A DNA stretch of 64,000 nt from CAVSRC01 sp963743015 (GCA_963743015.1 CAVUOD010000031.1:62001-126000), one strand, 5' to 3'. Shown: positions 16,869 to 25,911, numbered from the stretch's first letter. Notes: generated from the sequence alone by a model not told the origin. Translations and numbers: made by a program.

Positions 16869-17996
16869 TCAGTCGCCCCTGAGCGCCATGTCGTCGCGGT
16901 GGATCATCTCGGCGCGGCCGGCATAGCCGAGGATCGCCTCGATCTCGTGGCTGTTGCGCCCGGCGATGCGCTCGGCATCGGTCGCGTCATAGGCGACCAG
17001 CCCGCGGCCGACTTCCTGGCCGTCGAGGCCGACGATGTCGACGGCGTCGCCGCGCTGGAAGCGGCCCTCGATGCGCTTGACGCCGGCCGGCAGCAGGCTC
17101 TTGCCGGCGCGCAGCGCGCGCACCGCACCCTTGTCGACGACCAGCGCGCCTTGCGTTTCCAGCCGGCCCGAAATCCAGCGTTTGCGGGCAGTCACCGGGC
17201 TGCCCTCGGCGAGGAACCAGGTGCAGCGTCCGCCGGCCGAAACGGTGCGGATCGGGTGAGGCGCGCGGCCGGAAGCGATCACCATGGTGGTGCCGCCGGC
17301 GGTGGCGATGCGGCCGGCGTCGAGCTTGGTCTTCATGCCGCCGCGGGAATTCTCGGAAGCCGCGGCGCCTGCCATCGCCTCGATCTCGGGCGTGATGCGC
17401 GCCACCGTCTCGACCAGCGTGGCTTCCGGGTCAAGGGCCGGCGAGGCGGTGTAGAGGCCGTCGACGTCGGAGAGCAGGATGAGCAGATCGGCGCTGGTCA
17501 TGGTGGCGACGCGGGCGGCCAGCCGGTCGTTGTCGCCGTAGCGGATCTCGTTGGTGGCCACGGTGTCGTTCTCGTTGATCACCGGAACGGCCCTGAGCTT
17601 GAGCAGGGTGGCGATGGTCGAACGGGCGTTGAGGTAGCGGCGGCGCTCCTCGGTATCGCCGAGGGTCATCAGGATCTGCCCGGCGGTGATGCCGACATGG
17701 CCGAGCGTCTCGCTCCAGGCGCGGGCGAGCGCGATCTGGCCGACGGCGGCGGCAGCCTGGCTCTCCTCCAGCTTGAGCGGCCCCTGCGGCAGACCGAGCA
17801 CGCCGCGGCCAAGCGCGATGGCGCCGGAGGAGACGATGAGCAGCTCGCGTCCACCATTGACCAGATGGGCGATGTCGGCGGCGAGCAATTCCAGCCACTC
17901 GGTCCGCACGCGGCCGGCGCCGCCATCTTCGACCAGCAGGGACGAGCCGATCTTGACGACGATGCGGCGAAAGGCTTCCGGGGTGCGGGCGGTCAT
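16869..17996 (-). CDS. proB: Glutamate 5-kinase
   Basis: First step of proline synthesis, phosphorylating glutamate. The amino-acid-kinase domain starts RRIVVKIGSSLLVEDG and has LLIVSSGAIALGRGVLGLP, NARSTIATLLKLRAVPVINE and ENSRGGMKTKLDAGRIA. A C-terminal PUA domain (about residues 280-360) is present, as in most bacterial ProB. Length 375 is normal. It lies downstream of obgE on the same strand, but proA, its usual neighbour, is separated by a 7.6 kb accessory block. Confidence 0.95.
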   Translation of the reverse strand: MTARTPEAFRRIVVKIGSSLLVEDGGAGRVRTEWLELLAADIAHLVNGGRELLIVSSGAIALGRGVLGLPQGPLKLEESQAAAAVGQIALARAWSETLGHVGITAGQILMTLGDTEERRRYLNARSTIATLLKLRAVPVINENDTVATNEIRYGDNDRLAARVATMTSADLLILLSDVDGLYTASPALDPEATLVETVARITPEIEAMAGAAASENSRGGMKTKLDAGRIATAGGTTMVIASGRAPHPIRTVSAGGRCTWFLAEGSPVTARKRWISGRLETQGALVVDKGAVRALRAGKSLLPAGVKRIEGRFQRGDAVDIVGLDGQEVGRGLVAYDATDAERIAGRNSHEIEAILGYAGRAEMIHRDDMALRGD

Positions 17997-18064
17997 CGGT
18001 TGGCTGCAGCGGTCTTCATCAGGGCGGAACCGGCGCCCTTATACAGCGACAGCCGGCATTGCGG

Positions 18065-19105
18065 CTATGGCCGCCAGGGCGTCTCCGGCTCGGCCGGCAC
18101 CGCATCGGCCGGCGCCTTGGCCGTGGCGATCTCGCCGGCGAGCGCGCGCAGCACCGCGTCGATGCCGGTGCCGGTCGCCGCCGAAACCACCAGAGGGGTG
18201 GTGCCGGCGGCGCGCTTGAGGGCCCGCTTCAGCGGGTCGATGCGTTCGGCGGAAACCGCGTCGGCCTTGGAGATGGCGACGACTTCCGGCTTGTCGTCGA
18301 GGTTGCCGCCATAGGCGGCCAGCTCGGCGCGTACGGTGTGGTAGTCGGCCACCGGGTCTTCCGCCGTGCCGTCGACCAGATGGAGCAGCACGCTGCAGCG
18401 CTCGACATGGCCGAGGAAACGATCGCCGAGGCCGGCGCCCTCATGCGCCCCTTCGATCAGACCGGGAATATCGGCGAGCACGAATTCGCGCCCGTCGATG
18501 CGCACCACGCCGAGCGCCGGATTGAGCGTGGTGAAGGGATAATCGGCGACCTTGGGCCTGGCTGCCGAAACCGTCGCCAGGAAGGTGGACTTGCCGGCAT
18601 TGGGCAGGCCGACGAGACCGGCATCGGCGATCAGCTTGAGGCGCAGCCACAGCCACAGCTCGACGCCTTCCTGGCCGGGATTGGCACGGCGCGGGGCGCG
18701 GTTGGTCGACGACTTGAAATGGGTGTTGCCGAAGCCGCCATTGCCGCCGCGGGCGATGAGCACGCGCTTGCCGGGCGTGTCGAGGTCGGCGATCAGCGTC
18801 TCGTCGTCCTCGTCGCGGATCTCGGTGCCGACCGGCAATTTGAGCACCACGTCGGCTCCCTTGCCGCCGGCCATGTTGCGGCCCTTGCCGGGCGTACCGG
18901 CGGCAGCCTTGAAGTGCTGCTGGTAGCGGTAGTCGATGAGCGTGTTGAGGTTTTCGACCGCCTCGGCCCAGACATCGCCGCCCTTGCCGCCGTCGCCGCC
19001 GTCCGGTCCGCCGAACTCGACGAACTTCTCGCGGCGGAAATGGACGCTGCCATTGCCGCCGTTGCCGGAACGCACAAAGATCTTGGCCTGGTCGAGAAAT
19101 TTCAT
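18065..19105 (-). CDS. obgE: Obg family GTPase, ribosome assembly factor
   Basis: Assembles the 50S subunit and links growth to (p)ppGpp. The glycine-rich Obg fold comes first (MKFLDQAKIFVRSGNGGNGS, GGDGGKGGDVWA), then the G domain with G1 GLPNAGKSTFL, G3 DIPGLIEGAHEGAGLG and G4 SKAD. The protein is 346 residues, lacking the extra C-terminal domain found in some Firmicutes. Its ATG overlaps the stop of the upstream acetyltransferase gene by four bases. Confidence 0.96.
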   Translation of the reverse strand: MKFLDQAKIFVRSGNGGNGSVHFRREKFVEFGGPDGGDGGKGGDVWAEAVENLNTLIDYRYQQHFKAAAGTPGKGRNMAGGKGADVVLKLPVGTEIRDEDDETLIADLDTPGKRVLIARGGNGGFGNTHFKSSTNRAPRRANPGQEGVELWLWLRLKLIADAGLVGLPNAGKSTFLATVSAARPKVADYPFTTLNPALGVVRIDGREFVLADIPGLIEGAHEGAGLGDRFLGHVERCSVLLHLVDGTAEDPVADYHTVRAELAAYGGNLDDKPEVVAISKADAVSAERIDPLKRALKRAAGTTPLVVSAATGTGIDAVLRALAGEIATAKAPADAVPAEPETPWRP

Positions 19106-19647
19106 CGCAGCGCCTCAAAGCGGGCACGGGTCAGTACCGTGTCGATATGCGGGACGGCGCGCCCGCGCGCAAGCGAAGCGCGGTCCGATCGCCCGATGAT
19201 GGAGAAACCGAGCTTCTGCTGGACGTGCAGCGAGGCGCGGTTGCCGGTGAAGACGGAGGAGCGGATGAGACGCAGTCCGAGGATGGCGAAGCCATAGGCG
19301 AGGATGGCCGCGCCGGCTTCGGTTGCGAAACCCCTTCCCCAGCAGGGGCGGGCCAGCCAGTAGCCGAATTCGCAGATGACCGGCAGCTGTTCGATCGCGA
19401 TCATGCCGATCACGCGGTCCTCCCGGGTGATCGACAGACTGAGGCCGGTGCCGGCCTCGGCGTTCTGCCGGACCAGGGAGAGGAAGGCTTCGGCGTCGCT
19501 GCGCCCATAGGGCAGGGGGACGCGCGCCAGCATGCGCGCCACGGCCGGATCGCCGACGCCGGTGACGATATCGGCAATGTCGGCCGTGCGCGGCTGGCGC
19601 AGGACCAGCCGGCCGGTCGCGATCGTCGGATCAAGCCGCGGATTCAC
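19102..19647 (-). CDS. GNAT family N-acetyltransferase (RimJ/RimL type), first of two
   Basis: 181 residues of the RimJ/RimL-type acetyltransferase group: TGRLVLRQPRTADIADIV at the start, GYWLARPCWGRGFATEAGAA for acetyl-CoA binding, and SVFTGNRASLHVQQKLGFSI near the end. The start is GTG. It overlaps both obgE (4 bases) and the second acetyltransferase (17 bases), so the three are one operon. Two such enzymes between rpmA and obgE are a common arrangement in Hyphomicrobiales; targets are unknown. Confidence 0.85.
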   Translation of the reverse strand: MNPRLDPTIATGRLVLRQPRTADIADIVTGVGDPAVARMLARVPLPYGRSDAEAFLSLVRQNAEAGTGLSLSITREDRVIGMIAIEQLPVICEFGYWLARPCWGRGFATEAGAAILAYGFAILGLRLIRSSVFTGNRASLHVQQKLGFSIIGRSDRASLARGRAVPHIDTVLTRARFEALR

Positions 19648-20206
19648 GCTCTGCCCTCTCCGGTTCCGCGTCGGGTGCGCCCCACGCCTTGAGACTTGCC
19701 CAGTTGCGCCGGTCGAGGACGAAGCGCTCGACCGGAAATGCGCCGAAGAAGGTTGGCGAGCGCACCATGCCGGTGCCGCGAAACTGGAAGCCGCACTTCT
19801 CGAGGACCCGGCGGGCGCGGGTATTGGTGACCCGGTTGGAGCACCAAAGCATGTTCACCCTGCCATCGGCAAAGGCGTGGTCGATCAGCCCCTGGGCAGC
19901 CTCGGTGCCGTAGCCGCGGCCCCACCAGGGAGCGCCGATCCACAGGCCCGCCTCGACCGTGTCCGGCCGCTCCTGGGTCGGGCCATAGCCGGCGCAGCCG
20001 ATGACGGCACCGTCGCGGCGGCTGGTGACGGCGAAGGCGCCGCCGGCGGCCAGCGCGATCGCGTTGCACAGGTTCTCGGCAACCGCCTGATCAGCCGAGA
20101 GGGTTGCCATCACCGGCAGGTCGGACGGCATGCACCGCCTCAGCAGGAGGCGGGTGGTGAGGATCGCCTCGCCGCCCGCGTGCCCTTCCTCGTTCTCGTC
20201 GCCCAT
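19631..20206 (-). CDS. GNAT family N-acetyltransferase (RimJ/RimL type), second of two
   Basis: 191 residues. Key blocks are ILTTRLLLRRCMPSDLPVMA, GLWIGAPWWGRGYGTEAAQG (acetyl-CoA loop) and NRVTNTRARRVLEKCGFQFR. It is a relative but not a recent copy of the following acetyltransferase. A clear terminator lies between rpmA and this gene, so it probably has its own promoter. Substrate unknown. Confidence 0.85.
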   Translation of the reverse strand: MGDENEEGHAGGEAILTTRLLLRRCMPSDLPVMATLSADQAVAENLCNAIALAAGGAFAVTSRRDGAVIGCAGYGPTQERPDTVEAGLWIGAPWWGRGYGTEAAQGLIDHAFADGRVNMLWCSNRVTNTRARRVLEKCGFQFRGTGMVRSPTFFGAFPVERFVLDRRNWASLKAWGAPDAEPERAERESAA

Positions 20207-20231
20207 GGCGTCCTCCGTCGCGGAACAGAAA

Positions 20232-20257
20232 AGGGGAGATGGTGTCCCATCTCCCCT
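20232..20257 (-). terminator. Rho-independent terminator after rplU-rpmA
   Basis: On the minus strand an 11-bp perfect stem AGGGGAGATGG / CCATCTCCCCT with a 4-base loop is followed by TTTTCTG. It lies 55 bases past the rpmA stop. Confidence 0.8.
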
Positions 20258-20312
20258 GACTTCAGTTCCGCGCCGGGTCGATGAGACGCCGGCAAATGAG
20301 ATCGGAAGCCGG

Positions 20313-20582
20313 CTATTCCGCGGCCGCCATCATCGGGACGACCGAAACGTAGGTGCGGCCCTCGGCTTTGGTGCGGAACGACACGGTGCCATCGATGGTG
20401 GCGAAGATCGTGTGGTCCTTGCCGAGGCCGACGCCGGCACCGGGATGCCACTTGGTGCCGCGCTGGCGTACGATGATATTGCCGGCGAGAACCGTCTCGC
20501 CGCCGAACCGCTTGACGCCCAGGCGCTTGCCGGCCGAATCGCGGCCGTTGCGCGACGAGCCACCTGCCTTCTTGTGAGCCAT
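20313..20582 (-). CDS. rpmA: 50S ribosomal protein bL27
   Basis: 89 residues. The N-terminal tail MAHKKAGGSSRNGRDSAGKR is that of bL27 without a cleaved extension and reaches the peptidyl-transferase centre. Further on it has KRFGGETVLAGNIIVRQRGT and HPGAGVGLGKDHTIFA, both diagnostic. It follows rplU by 12 bases and is ended by a good hairpin. Confidence 0.98.
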   Translation of the reverse strand: MAHKKAGGSSRNGRDSAGKRLGVKRFGGETVLAGNIIVRQRGTKWHPGAGVGLGKDHTIFATIDGTVSFRTKAEGRTYVSVVPMMAAAE

Positions 20583-20594
20583 GGCGGGGTCTCC

Positions 20595-21114
20595 TTATTC
20601 CTTGTCGGCTTTGGCGGTCGTTGCCCGCGGCTTGCGCGCCGGCTTTTCCGCTGCCGTCTCGCCGGCTTCGGCCGGTGCGGCGGCCTTGGCGCGGGTCTGC
20701 TTCGGCTTGGCGGCCGGCGCTGCCTCGGCGGCCGCAGGTGCAGCCTCGCTCTTGGCCTCGACGGGCGCCTTGGCGGCAGCCTTCTTGGCCGGCGCCTTGC
20801 CGTCGGTGAGGATTTCGGTGATGCGCACCAGGGTCACGTCCTGACGATGACCGTGGCTGCGCCGGAAATTCTGCCGGCGGCGCTTCTTGAAGACGAGGAT
20901 CTTGGCCGGTGCGCTGCTGGCGGACGATCTCGCCCGCAACCGAAGCACCGGCGACCGTCGGGCTGCCGACGGCAACGCCGTCGTCGTCGCCGACCATCAG
21001 CACGTCGCCAAAGGCGATCGCCTCGCCGGCGCCGCCCGGGACCTTCTCGATCTCGACCAGATCGGCCGGGGCGACCCGGTACTGCTTCCCGCCGGTCCTG
21101 ATAACTGCGAACAT
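20595..21114 (-). CDS. rplU: 50S ribosomal protein bL21 with Ala/Lys-rich tail, interrupted by one frameshift
   Basis: The first frame gives MFAVIRTGGKQYRVAPADLV through VAGEIVRQQRTG, the second KILVFKKRRRQNFRRSHGHR and LVRITEIL, which together make the complete bL21 fold. One extra base in the GGCC near 20904-20906 explains the break. Since bL21 is a core ribosomal protein, a sequence error is far more likely than loss. After the fold comes an extension of about 60 residues rich in Ala, Lys, Pro and Glu (APAKKAAAKAPVEAKSEAAP), as seen in many alphaproteobacteria. Confidence 0.93.
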
Positions 21115-21343
21115 GATCTTATCCAGCCTGCCGGTCCGACCGCCCAAGATCGGGGTGAACCCGCCGATTTTCCAGAAAAACCAAACGGCGCGGCAAAGCG
21201 GCCGCGCCAAGTCGGCGGCACTATAGGGATGGGCGGTCGGCTGTCAAGGAAAAGCCGGCGGAAAGCTGCTGCCTGGAAGCGGGACTGGCGGCGGGGCTTG
21301 GGGCTTGCGCTGCCGCGCCCGCGCGGCTAGAGACGCCGTCGCG

Positions 21344-21434
21344 GGAGAGGTGCCGGAGTGGTCGAACGGGACGGTCTCGAAAACCGTTGTACGGGTAACC
21401 GTACCGTGGGTTCGAAATCCCACCCTCTCCGCCA
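21344..21434 (+). tRNA. tRNA-Ser (anticodon CGA)
   Basis: A 91-base type II tRNA. The acceptor arms GGAGAGG and CCTCTCC pair fully, followed by discriminator G and an encoded CCA. The anticodon stem-loop is ACGGTCTCGAAAACCGT with CGA as anticodon, a long variable arm (TGTACGGGTAACCGTACC) marks a serine tRNA, and the T arm carries GGTTCGAAATCC. It reads UCG codons. It lies at the border between the housekeeping block and the accessory glycerol region. Confidence 0.95.
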
Positions 21435-21889
21435 TGATTTCGCTCGCGGCAGCCTCGCTGCGCTCGCGCCTCCGCGGGGGCGCCTGAAAAAGCGGGCCGC
21501 AGTCGCGGCCTGGGGCTCCGCGTCGGAAGAAACTCCCGGGCTCTGCGCCAGCTAACCGGCCGAAAGCCTGCTTCGCTTGCATTGGAAGTCCGGCCGGGCC
21601 CCGGAGCATGTTTGCTTCAGGAGCCGGTACGCGGCGGTCCTCGTTGCACCGATCCAGGTCCAAAACCGCCCCTTTGCTGCCCATGCCGGCACCAGACTGC
21701 CAACCCCCCCTTCAACCGTGACAATCTGCAGCGGTCGCCAACGATCGCGTTGGCCACCCGACCGCGCATCAGCGCGTGAGGCCTGGGCGAGATTCTGCAG
21801 CGTTCGGATCGGGATTTCCGCTTCCGGCGCATGAGGCGAGGCGACGGCGAACCGAGCGAGCGGCCAGAGCACTCAGGGACGGGGCAAAC
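21435..21889. other. Intergenic stretch without a recognised gene
   Basis: 455 bases between the tRNA and the end of the DUF1667 gene. Short open frames exist on both strands but none shows family motifs, a sensible start or a convincing composition. No integrase piece or repeat of the tRNA 3' end was seen. Confidence 0.4.
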
Positions 21890-22971
21890 TCAGACCCATG
21901 CCGACGGCCCATGCTCGTCTCGCCAGAATTCCGTCATTCCGACGCGCAGACAGAAGGCGATGGCATGCTCGTTCTGCGCCCCGGTGCCGGCGCTGAGACC
22001 GAACGCGCGGTGCCAGGTCGGCTTCAGCGAGCCGTCGCCGTTGAGGTGGCGCGACGGGGCGGGTCTTTGTGCTGCCTGTCGCGCAGCTCTTCGAGCCAGT
22101 CGAACAGGCCGACTTCGCGCGTCGAATAGCCGAGTGCGCCGTAGTCGACTTGGTCCGTCGGCACCTGATCGACGCCCGGCTTGCGTTCTTCGGCCGGGCG
22201 CGCGGCCGGCTGGATGCGGTTCCCCGCCGGCCAGTCCTTCGCCAGGCCCTTGAACATCGGGTAACGGTTGGACAGGTGGGCGTCGAGCGCGGCGATGAAC
22301 TTGCGCTTGGATTCGAGCGGCGCGTCGGAGATGAAACGCTGCAGGATCGTTGACATGTCGTCGTCGCGCAGCAGCAGCTGCCATAGCGTCTTGGTGAATT
22401 CGGCGCCGAGCTCGCCCTGCCGGAACTCCCACACGACAGCACGGGCGCCATCGTCGATGAACATCTGACGCAGTGACTTCGGATCTTTGAGAAGACGCTT
22501 GTTCAACCGGTCGAGCTGCTTCTCGAAGAACTGGAGGCTGTCGGAGGCATCAAGCTCGTCCAGTTCGCTCTGCGGCGCAGCCTCGGTCCACCCGGGACTG
22601 CCGAAGCTTGGGCAGTCACGAGCCGCCACGAAGTTCACGCCGAGACCAAGGACATCGGCCAAAACCACGCTGTCGGCTGCCACGGGCGCGGTTACGGTGA
22701 CTTTCCGGAGCTGGCCAAGACAAGCAAAGATCGAGTTTTTTGGAACGGGCCGATCGGAAACGACCGGCAGCAAGGCCAGGGCACCGTCGTTGACGCGGAC
22801 GGTCGTGGTCACCATGCGCTTCGGCGCGACGACCTCTTCCGCGACATAGGCCCTGCCTCTTTTGCAGGTGTAGCCGTGCATCTCGACAACGACGCCGTCC
22901 TCGATGACGACCTCACCGCTGCAGCCGGTAGGGCAGCCGATACAGAGAACCGATTGCGCACGCCGCATCAT
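21890..22971 (-). CDS. DUF1667 protein fused to an unrecognised domain, frameshift near the C-terminus
   Basis: Residues 1-115 are a DUF1667 module, with the metal-binding-type cysteines in SVLCIGCPTGCSGEVVIEDG and HGYTCKRGRAY, ending VLGLGVNFVAARD where the usual family protein stops. The reading frame continues with about 200 residues I do not recognise (SDSLQFFEKQLDRLNKRLLK, FIDDGARAVVWEFRQGELGA, TLWQLLLRDDDMSTILQRFI). The last 50 residues (RHLNGDGSLKPTWHRAFGLS) follow only after a one-base correction near 22048-22056; without it the protein stops at 22024. The ATG overlaps the stop of the flavoprotein gene. DUF1667 proteins usually accompany GlpA/GlpB-type dehydrogenases and may supply an Fe-S or zinc cluster. 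Confidence 0.6.
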
Positions 22972-24275
22972 GCCGTCCCCTCGGCGGCCAGTTTGTCCTT
23001 GTGCTCGCCTTCTTCCTGCACGGGCGCCACGGTGAACTTGACCTCTCGGGCCGCACCGATCTTTTCCCACGGGATGTCGGCGACGATCATCTCGCTCGGT
23101 TTGACGACCTCGTACTCGGTGTCCCAGATGACCTGATCGTCCGCGTAAACGCGCAACACGGATGCGCCCAGGGGGAGAAGCGCGCGCATATAGAAGCGCA
23201 CGGAATACTCGTCGGCGGGCGGCGACAATTTCTGAGGCACGACGTATCGAATCCCGTCGCCGGCGGTGACGGTCCGGTAGTCGTCGACCCTTGGCAGTTT
23301 CCCAAGGGCGTACAACGCCGCCGAATGCCCGGCGATCTCGGCTTCCTGCGACACCCAGTCAACCAGATCATGCACATGCAACACGTTGCCGGCCGCGTAG
23401 TAGCCGGCAAGGTTGGTTCGCCGAAATTGGTCGACGATGGCGCCGCCCGTCACAGGGTCGATTTCCAGTGCGTGCGCGCGGCCGAGCTCGTTTTCGGGGA
23501 TCAACCCAACCGACAAGAGAACGCAGTCGCAATCCACGTCGAATTCCGTGCCCGGGATCGGATTCACTTTCTCGTCGACCCGCGCCACCGTGACCCCGGT
23601 CACGCGATCCTCGCCGTGCACGGCGATGATGCTGTGGCTGAGATGAAGCGGGATGCCGAAATCCTCGAGGCACTGCACGATGTTGCGATTGAGCCCGTTC
23701 GAGTACGGCATTATCTCGAACACGCCCTTCACCTTGGCGCCCTCGAGCGTCATGCGGCGTGCCATGATGAGACCGATATCGCCGGAGCCGACGACCACCA
23801 CCTCGCGGCCGGGAAGATAGCCTTCCATGTTGACCATGCGTTGCGCCGCGCCGGCGGTGAACACGCCCGCCGGCCTGCTTCCCGGAATACGGATGGCGCC
23901 ACGCGTTCGCTCCCGGCAGCCCATGGCATAGACCACCGATGAGCTGGTGACGACGCGCAATCCCCTTTGCGGACTGACGCTGGTGACGATGCCTCCAGGA
24001 TCGGCGGAGAGCACCGTCGAATCGAGCCACACCTCGATGCCCGCCGCCTTCACCAGTTCGATGTAGCGATGGGCGTAGCCCGGCCCGGTCAGCTCCTGGT
24101 CGAAGCGATGCAGGCCGAAGCCATTGTGGATGCATTGTTGCAGGATGCCGCCGAGTTCGCGGTCGCGCTCGATGATCAGCACCCGCCTGGCGCCGGTCTC
24201 CCTGGCGCTGAGCGCAGCGGCCATGCCGGCCGGGCCGCCGCCGATGACCACCACATCGTAGCGAGACTCAGGCAT
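22968..24275 (-). CDS. FAD/NAD-dependent oxidoreductase, GlpB-like partner subunit
   Basis: A two-dinucleotide-domain flavoprotein of about 435 residues. The FAD motif is VVVIGGGPAGMAAALSARET and the NAD motif VVVVGSGDIGLIMARRM. A third family block, LLSVGLIPENELGRA, precedes the FAD-pocket segment. The C-terminal 100 residues form an extra domain (VRFYMRALLPLGASVLRVYA). Enzymes of this type form a complex with a GlpA-like dehydrogenase and a DUF1667 protein and pass electrons onward. It overlaps the upstream gene by eight bases and the next by four, so all three are translated together. Confidence 0.8.
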   Translation of the reverse strand: MPESRYDVVVIGGGPAGMAAALSARETGARRVLIIERDRELGGILQQCIHNGFGLHRFDQELTGPGYAHRYIELVKAAGIEVWLDSTVLSADPGGIVTSVSPQRGLRVVTSSSVVYAMGCRERTRGAIRIPGSRPAGVFTAGAAQRMVNMEGYLPGREVVVVGSGDIGLIMARRMTLEGAKVKGVFEIMPYSNGLNRNIVQCLEDFGIPLHLSHSIIAVHGEDRVTGVTVARVDEKVNPIPGTEFDVDCDCVLLSVGLIPENELGRAHALEIDPVTGGAIVDQFRRTNLAGYYAAGNVLHVHDLVDWVSQEAEIAGHSAALYALGKLPRVDDYRTVTAGDGIRYVVPQKLSPPADEYSVRFYMRALLPLGASVLRVYADDQVIWDTEYEVVKPSEMIVADIPWEKIGAAREVKFTVAPVQEEGEHKDKLAAEGTA

Positions 24276-25761
24276 CGGTCTGCTCTGCCGTTTCGAGATC
24301 CTCGCGGGGAAGGAACAGCCACGACGCCGCACTGTCCTTGCGCACGGCCGGGACGGGCACGCCCAGTTCGCGGGCCAGGATCTCGGTCACGCGCGGTCCG
24401 CAGAAGCCGCCCTGGCATCTGCCCATGCCGGTGCGCACGCGCCGCTTGACGCCGTCAAGCGTCCGGGCGCCGCACGGAGCGCGGATCGCCGCGACGATCT
24501 CGCCCTCGGTGATGGTTTCGCAACGGCAGATCACCCTGCCATAGAGCGGCTCGGTCGCGATGAGCTTCACCCGTTCAACCGCACTCAATTCATTGAACTT
24601 CGGCTTGACCGGATTGATCGGCACGAAGGACGGGTCCGGCTTCAGTTTGAGCCCAACCTCGGCAAGGCTTTCGACGATCGCTTCGGCAATTGCGGGAGCG
24701 GCGGTCAGGCCCGGCGACTGGATGCCTGCGGCGTGCACCAGCCCGAGGGTGACGGGCGAGGGGCCGATGACAAAATCATGGCCGGCCGCGGCCCTGACGC
24801 CGGCGAATTCGGTGATGGCGGCGGCCAGCGGCAATTTCGGCAGGATGCGCCTGGCGCCGGAAATGATCTCATTGAAGCCGGAGCCGGTGGTCTCGTGATC
24901 TTCCGGGTCGCCGATGTCGTGCGCGTTCGGGCCGATGAAGATATTGCCGTGAACCGTCGGGGCCACAAGGATGCCCTTGGAATCCTTGCTCGGCGTCGGG
25001 AAGATGACCGAGTGCACCAGCTCGCCGACGGAGTGATCGAACAGCATGTATTCACCGCGCCGGGGCGTGATGGTGAAACTGTCGTCGCCGGCCATCCGCG
25101 CGACCTCGCCGGAATGGACCCCGGCGGCATTGACGACGAAACGCGTCGCAATGCGGCCGCGAGTCGTCTCGACCGCGGTTGTCGCCCCGTCGACCACGTC
25201 GATGCCGATGACCTCGCACTCGGTGATGATGCGGACGCCGTTGCGGATGGCGTTCTCGGCAAACCCGATCGTCGCCAGGAACGGACAGACGATCGCGGCC
25301 GTCGGCGCCCACAAGGCGCCCGTGACCTCGGAAGAGAGGTTGGGCTCATGCTTGAGCAATTCGTCGGGGCGCCAGAGCGCGAGCCCGGTCACGCCGTTTT
25401 CGATGCCGCGGCGACGAAGCTCATCGAGGGTGGCGAGCTGCGCTTCGTCGGTCGCCACGACCAGGGACCCGACGCGCCGTCGCGGGATCCCGAGTTCCTC
25501 GCTGGCCGTCTGGTAAAGGTGCGCGCCGCGCACGTTGAGGCGCGCTTTCCAGGTGCCGGGGTCGGCATCAAAACCGGCGTGCAGGATGCCGCTGTTGGCT
25601 TTTGACGTTCCGGTGGCAACATCCGGCGCGCGTTCGAGCAGGACGACGGTCAGGACGTAGCGGGACAATTCGCGCGCGATCGCGCTGCCGACAACGCCGC
25701 CGCCAATCACCACGACGTCTGCCTGTTCAGGAAGCCGATCCGCGGTGACCCCACCGAGCAT
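24268..25761 (-). CDS. GlpA-like FAD-dependent dehydrogenase with C-terminal BFD-like [2Fe-2S] domain
   Basis: A DAO-fold flavoenzyme (about 497 residues): FAD motif DVVVIGGGVVGSAIARELSR, then GTSKANSGILHAGFD and the C-terminal catalytic fold. From about residue 390 a BFD-type cluster domain follows, with cysteines in VICRCETITEGEIV and GRCQGGFCGPRV. This is the layout of anaerobic-type glycerol-3-phosphate dehydrogenase subunit A, and its neighbours match GlpB and DUF1667. The substrate may be glycerol-3-phosphate or another polyol phosphate or 2-hydroxyacid. I used the ATG at MLGGVTADR; upstream codons look non-coding. A TTTCGT-type operator region lies just before it. Confidence 0.78.
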   Translation of the reverse strand: MLGGVTADRLPEQADVVVIGGGVVGSAIARELSRYVLTVVLLERAPDVATGTSKANSGILHAGFDADPGTWKARLNVRGAHLYQTASEELGIPRRRVGSLVVATDEAQLATLDELRRRGIENGVTGLALWRPDELLKHEPNLSSEVTGALWAPTAAIVCPFLATIGFAENAIRNGVRIITECEVIGIDVVDGATTAVETTRGRIATRFVVNAAGVHSGEVARMAGDDSFTITPRRGEYMLFDHSVGELVHSVIFPTPSKDSKGILVAPTVHGNIFIGPNAHDIGDPEDHETTGSGFNEIISGARRILPKLPLAAAITEFAGVRAAAGHDFVIGPSPVTLGLVHAAGIQSPGLTAAPAIAEAIVESLAEVGLKLKPDPSFVPINPVKPKFNELSAVERVKLIATEPLYGRVICRCETITEGEIVAAIRAPCGARTLDGVKRRVRTGMGRCQGGFCGPRVTEILARELGVPVPAVRKDSAASWLFLPREDLETAEQTDA

Positions 25762-25845
25762 TTCAGGCCCTCGTCGATCGCGCGCCGAGGCACAAGGCCG
25801 GCAGCGAAACAGCCGCGGCCCGTGCAAAGCGATCCATCATATAGG

Positions 25846-25911
25846 TTTCGTAAGTTTCGTTTTATGGTTCATATTGAAAATGTAGCACACAATACGAAAT
25901 TCACAACGAAA
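25846..25911. promoter_or_regulatory. Paired direct and inverted TTTCGT repeats before the GlpA-like operon
   Basis: In an AT-rich promoter gap, TTTCGTAAGTTTCGTTTT is mirrored about 40 bases on by ACGAAATTCACAACGAAAAT. DeoR/GlpR-type regulators commonly bind such short TTTCG half-sites in arrays. The 359-base gap has no gene and lies between the DeoR gene and its probable target operon, both on the minus strand. Confidence 0.55.
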
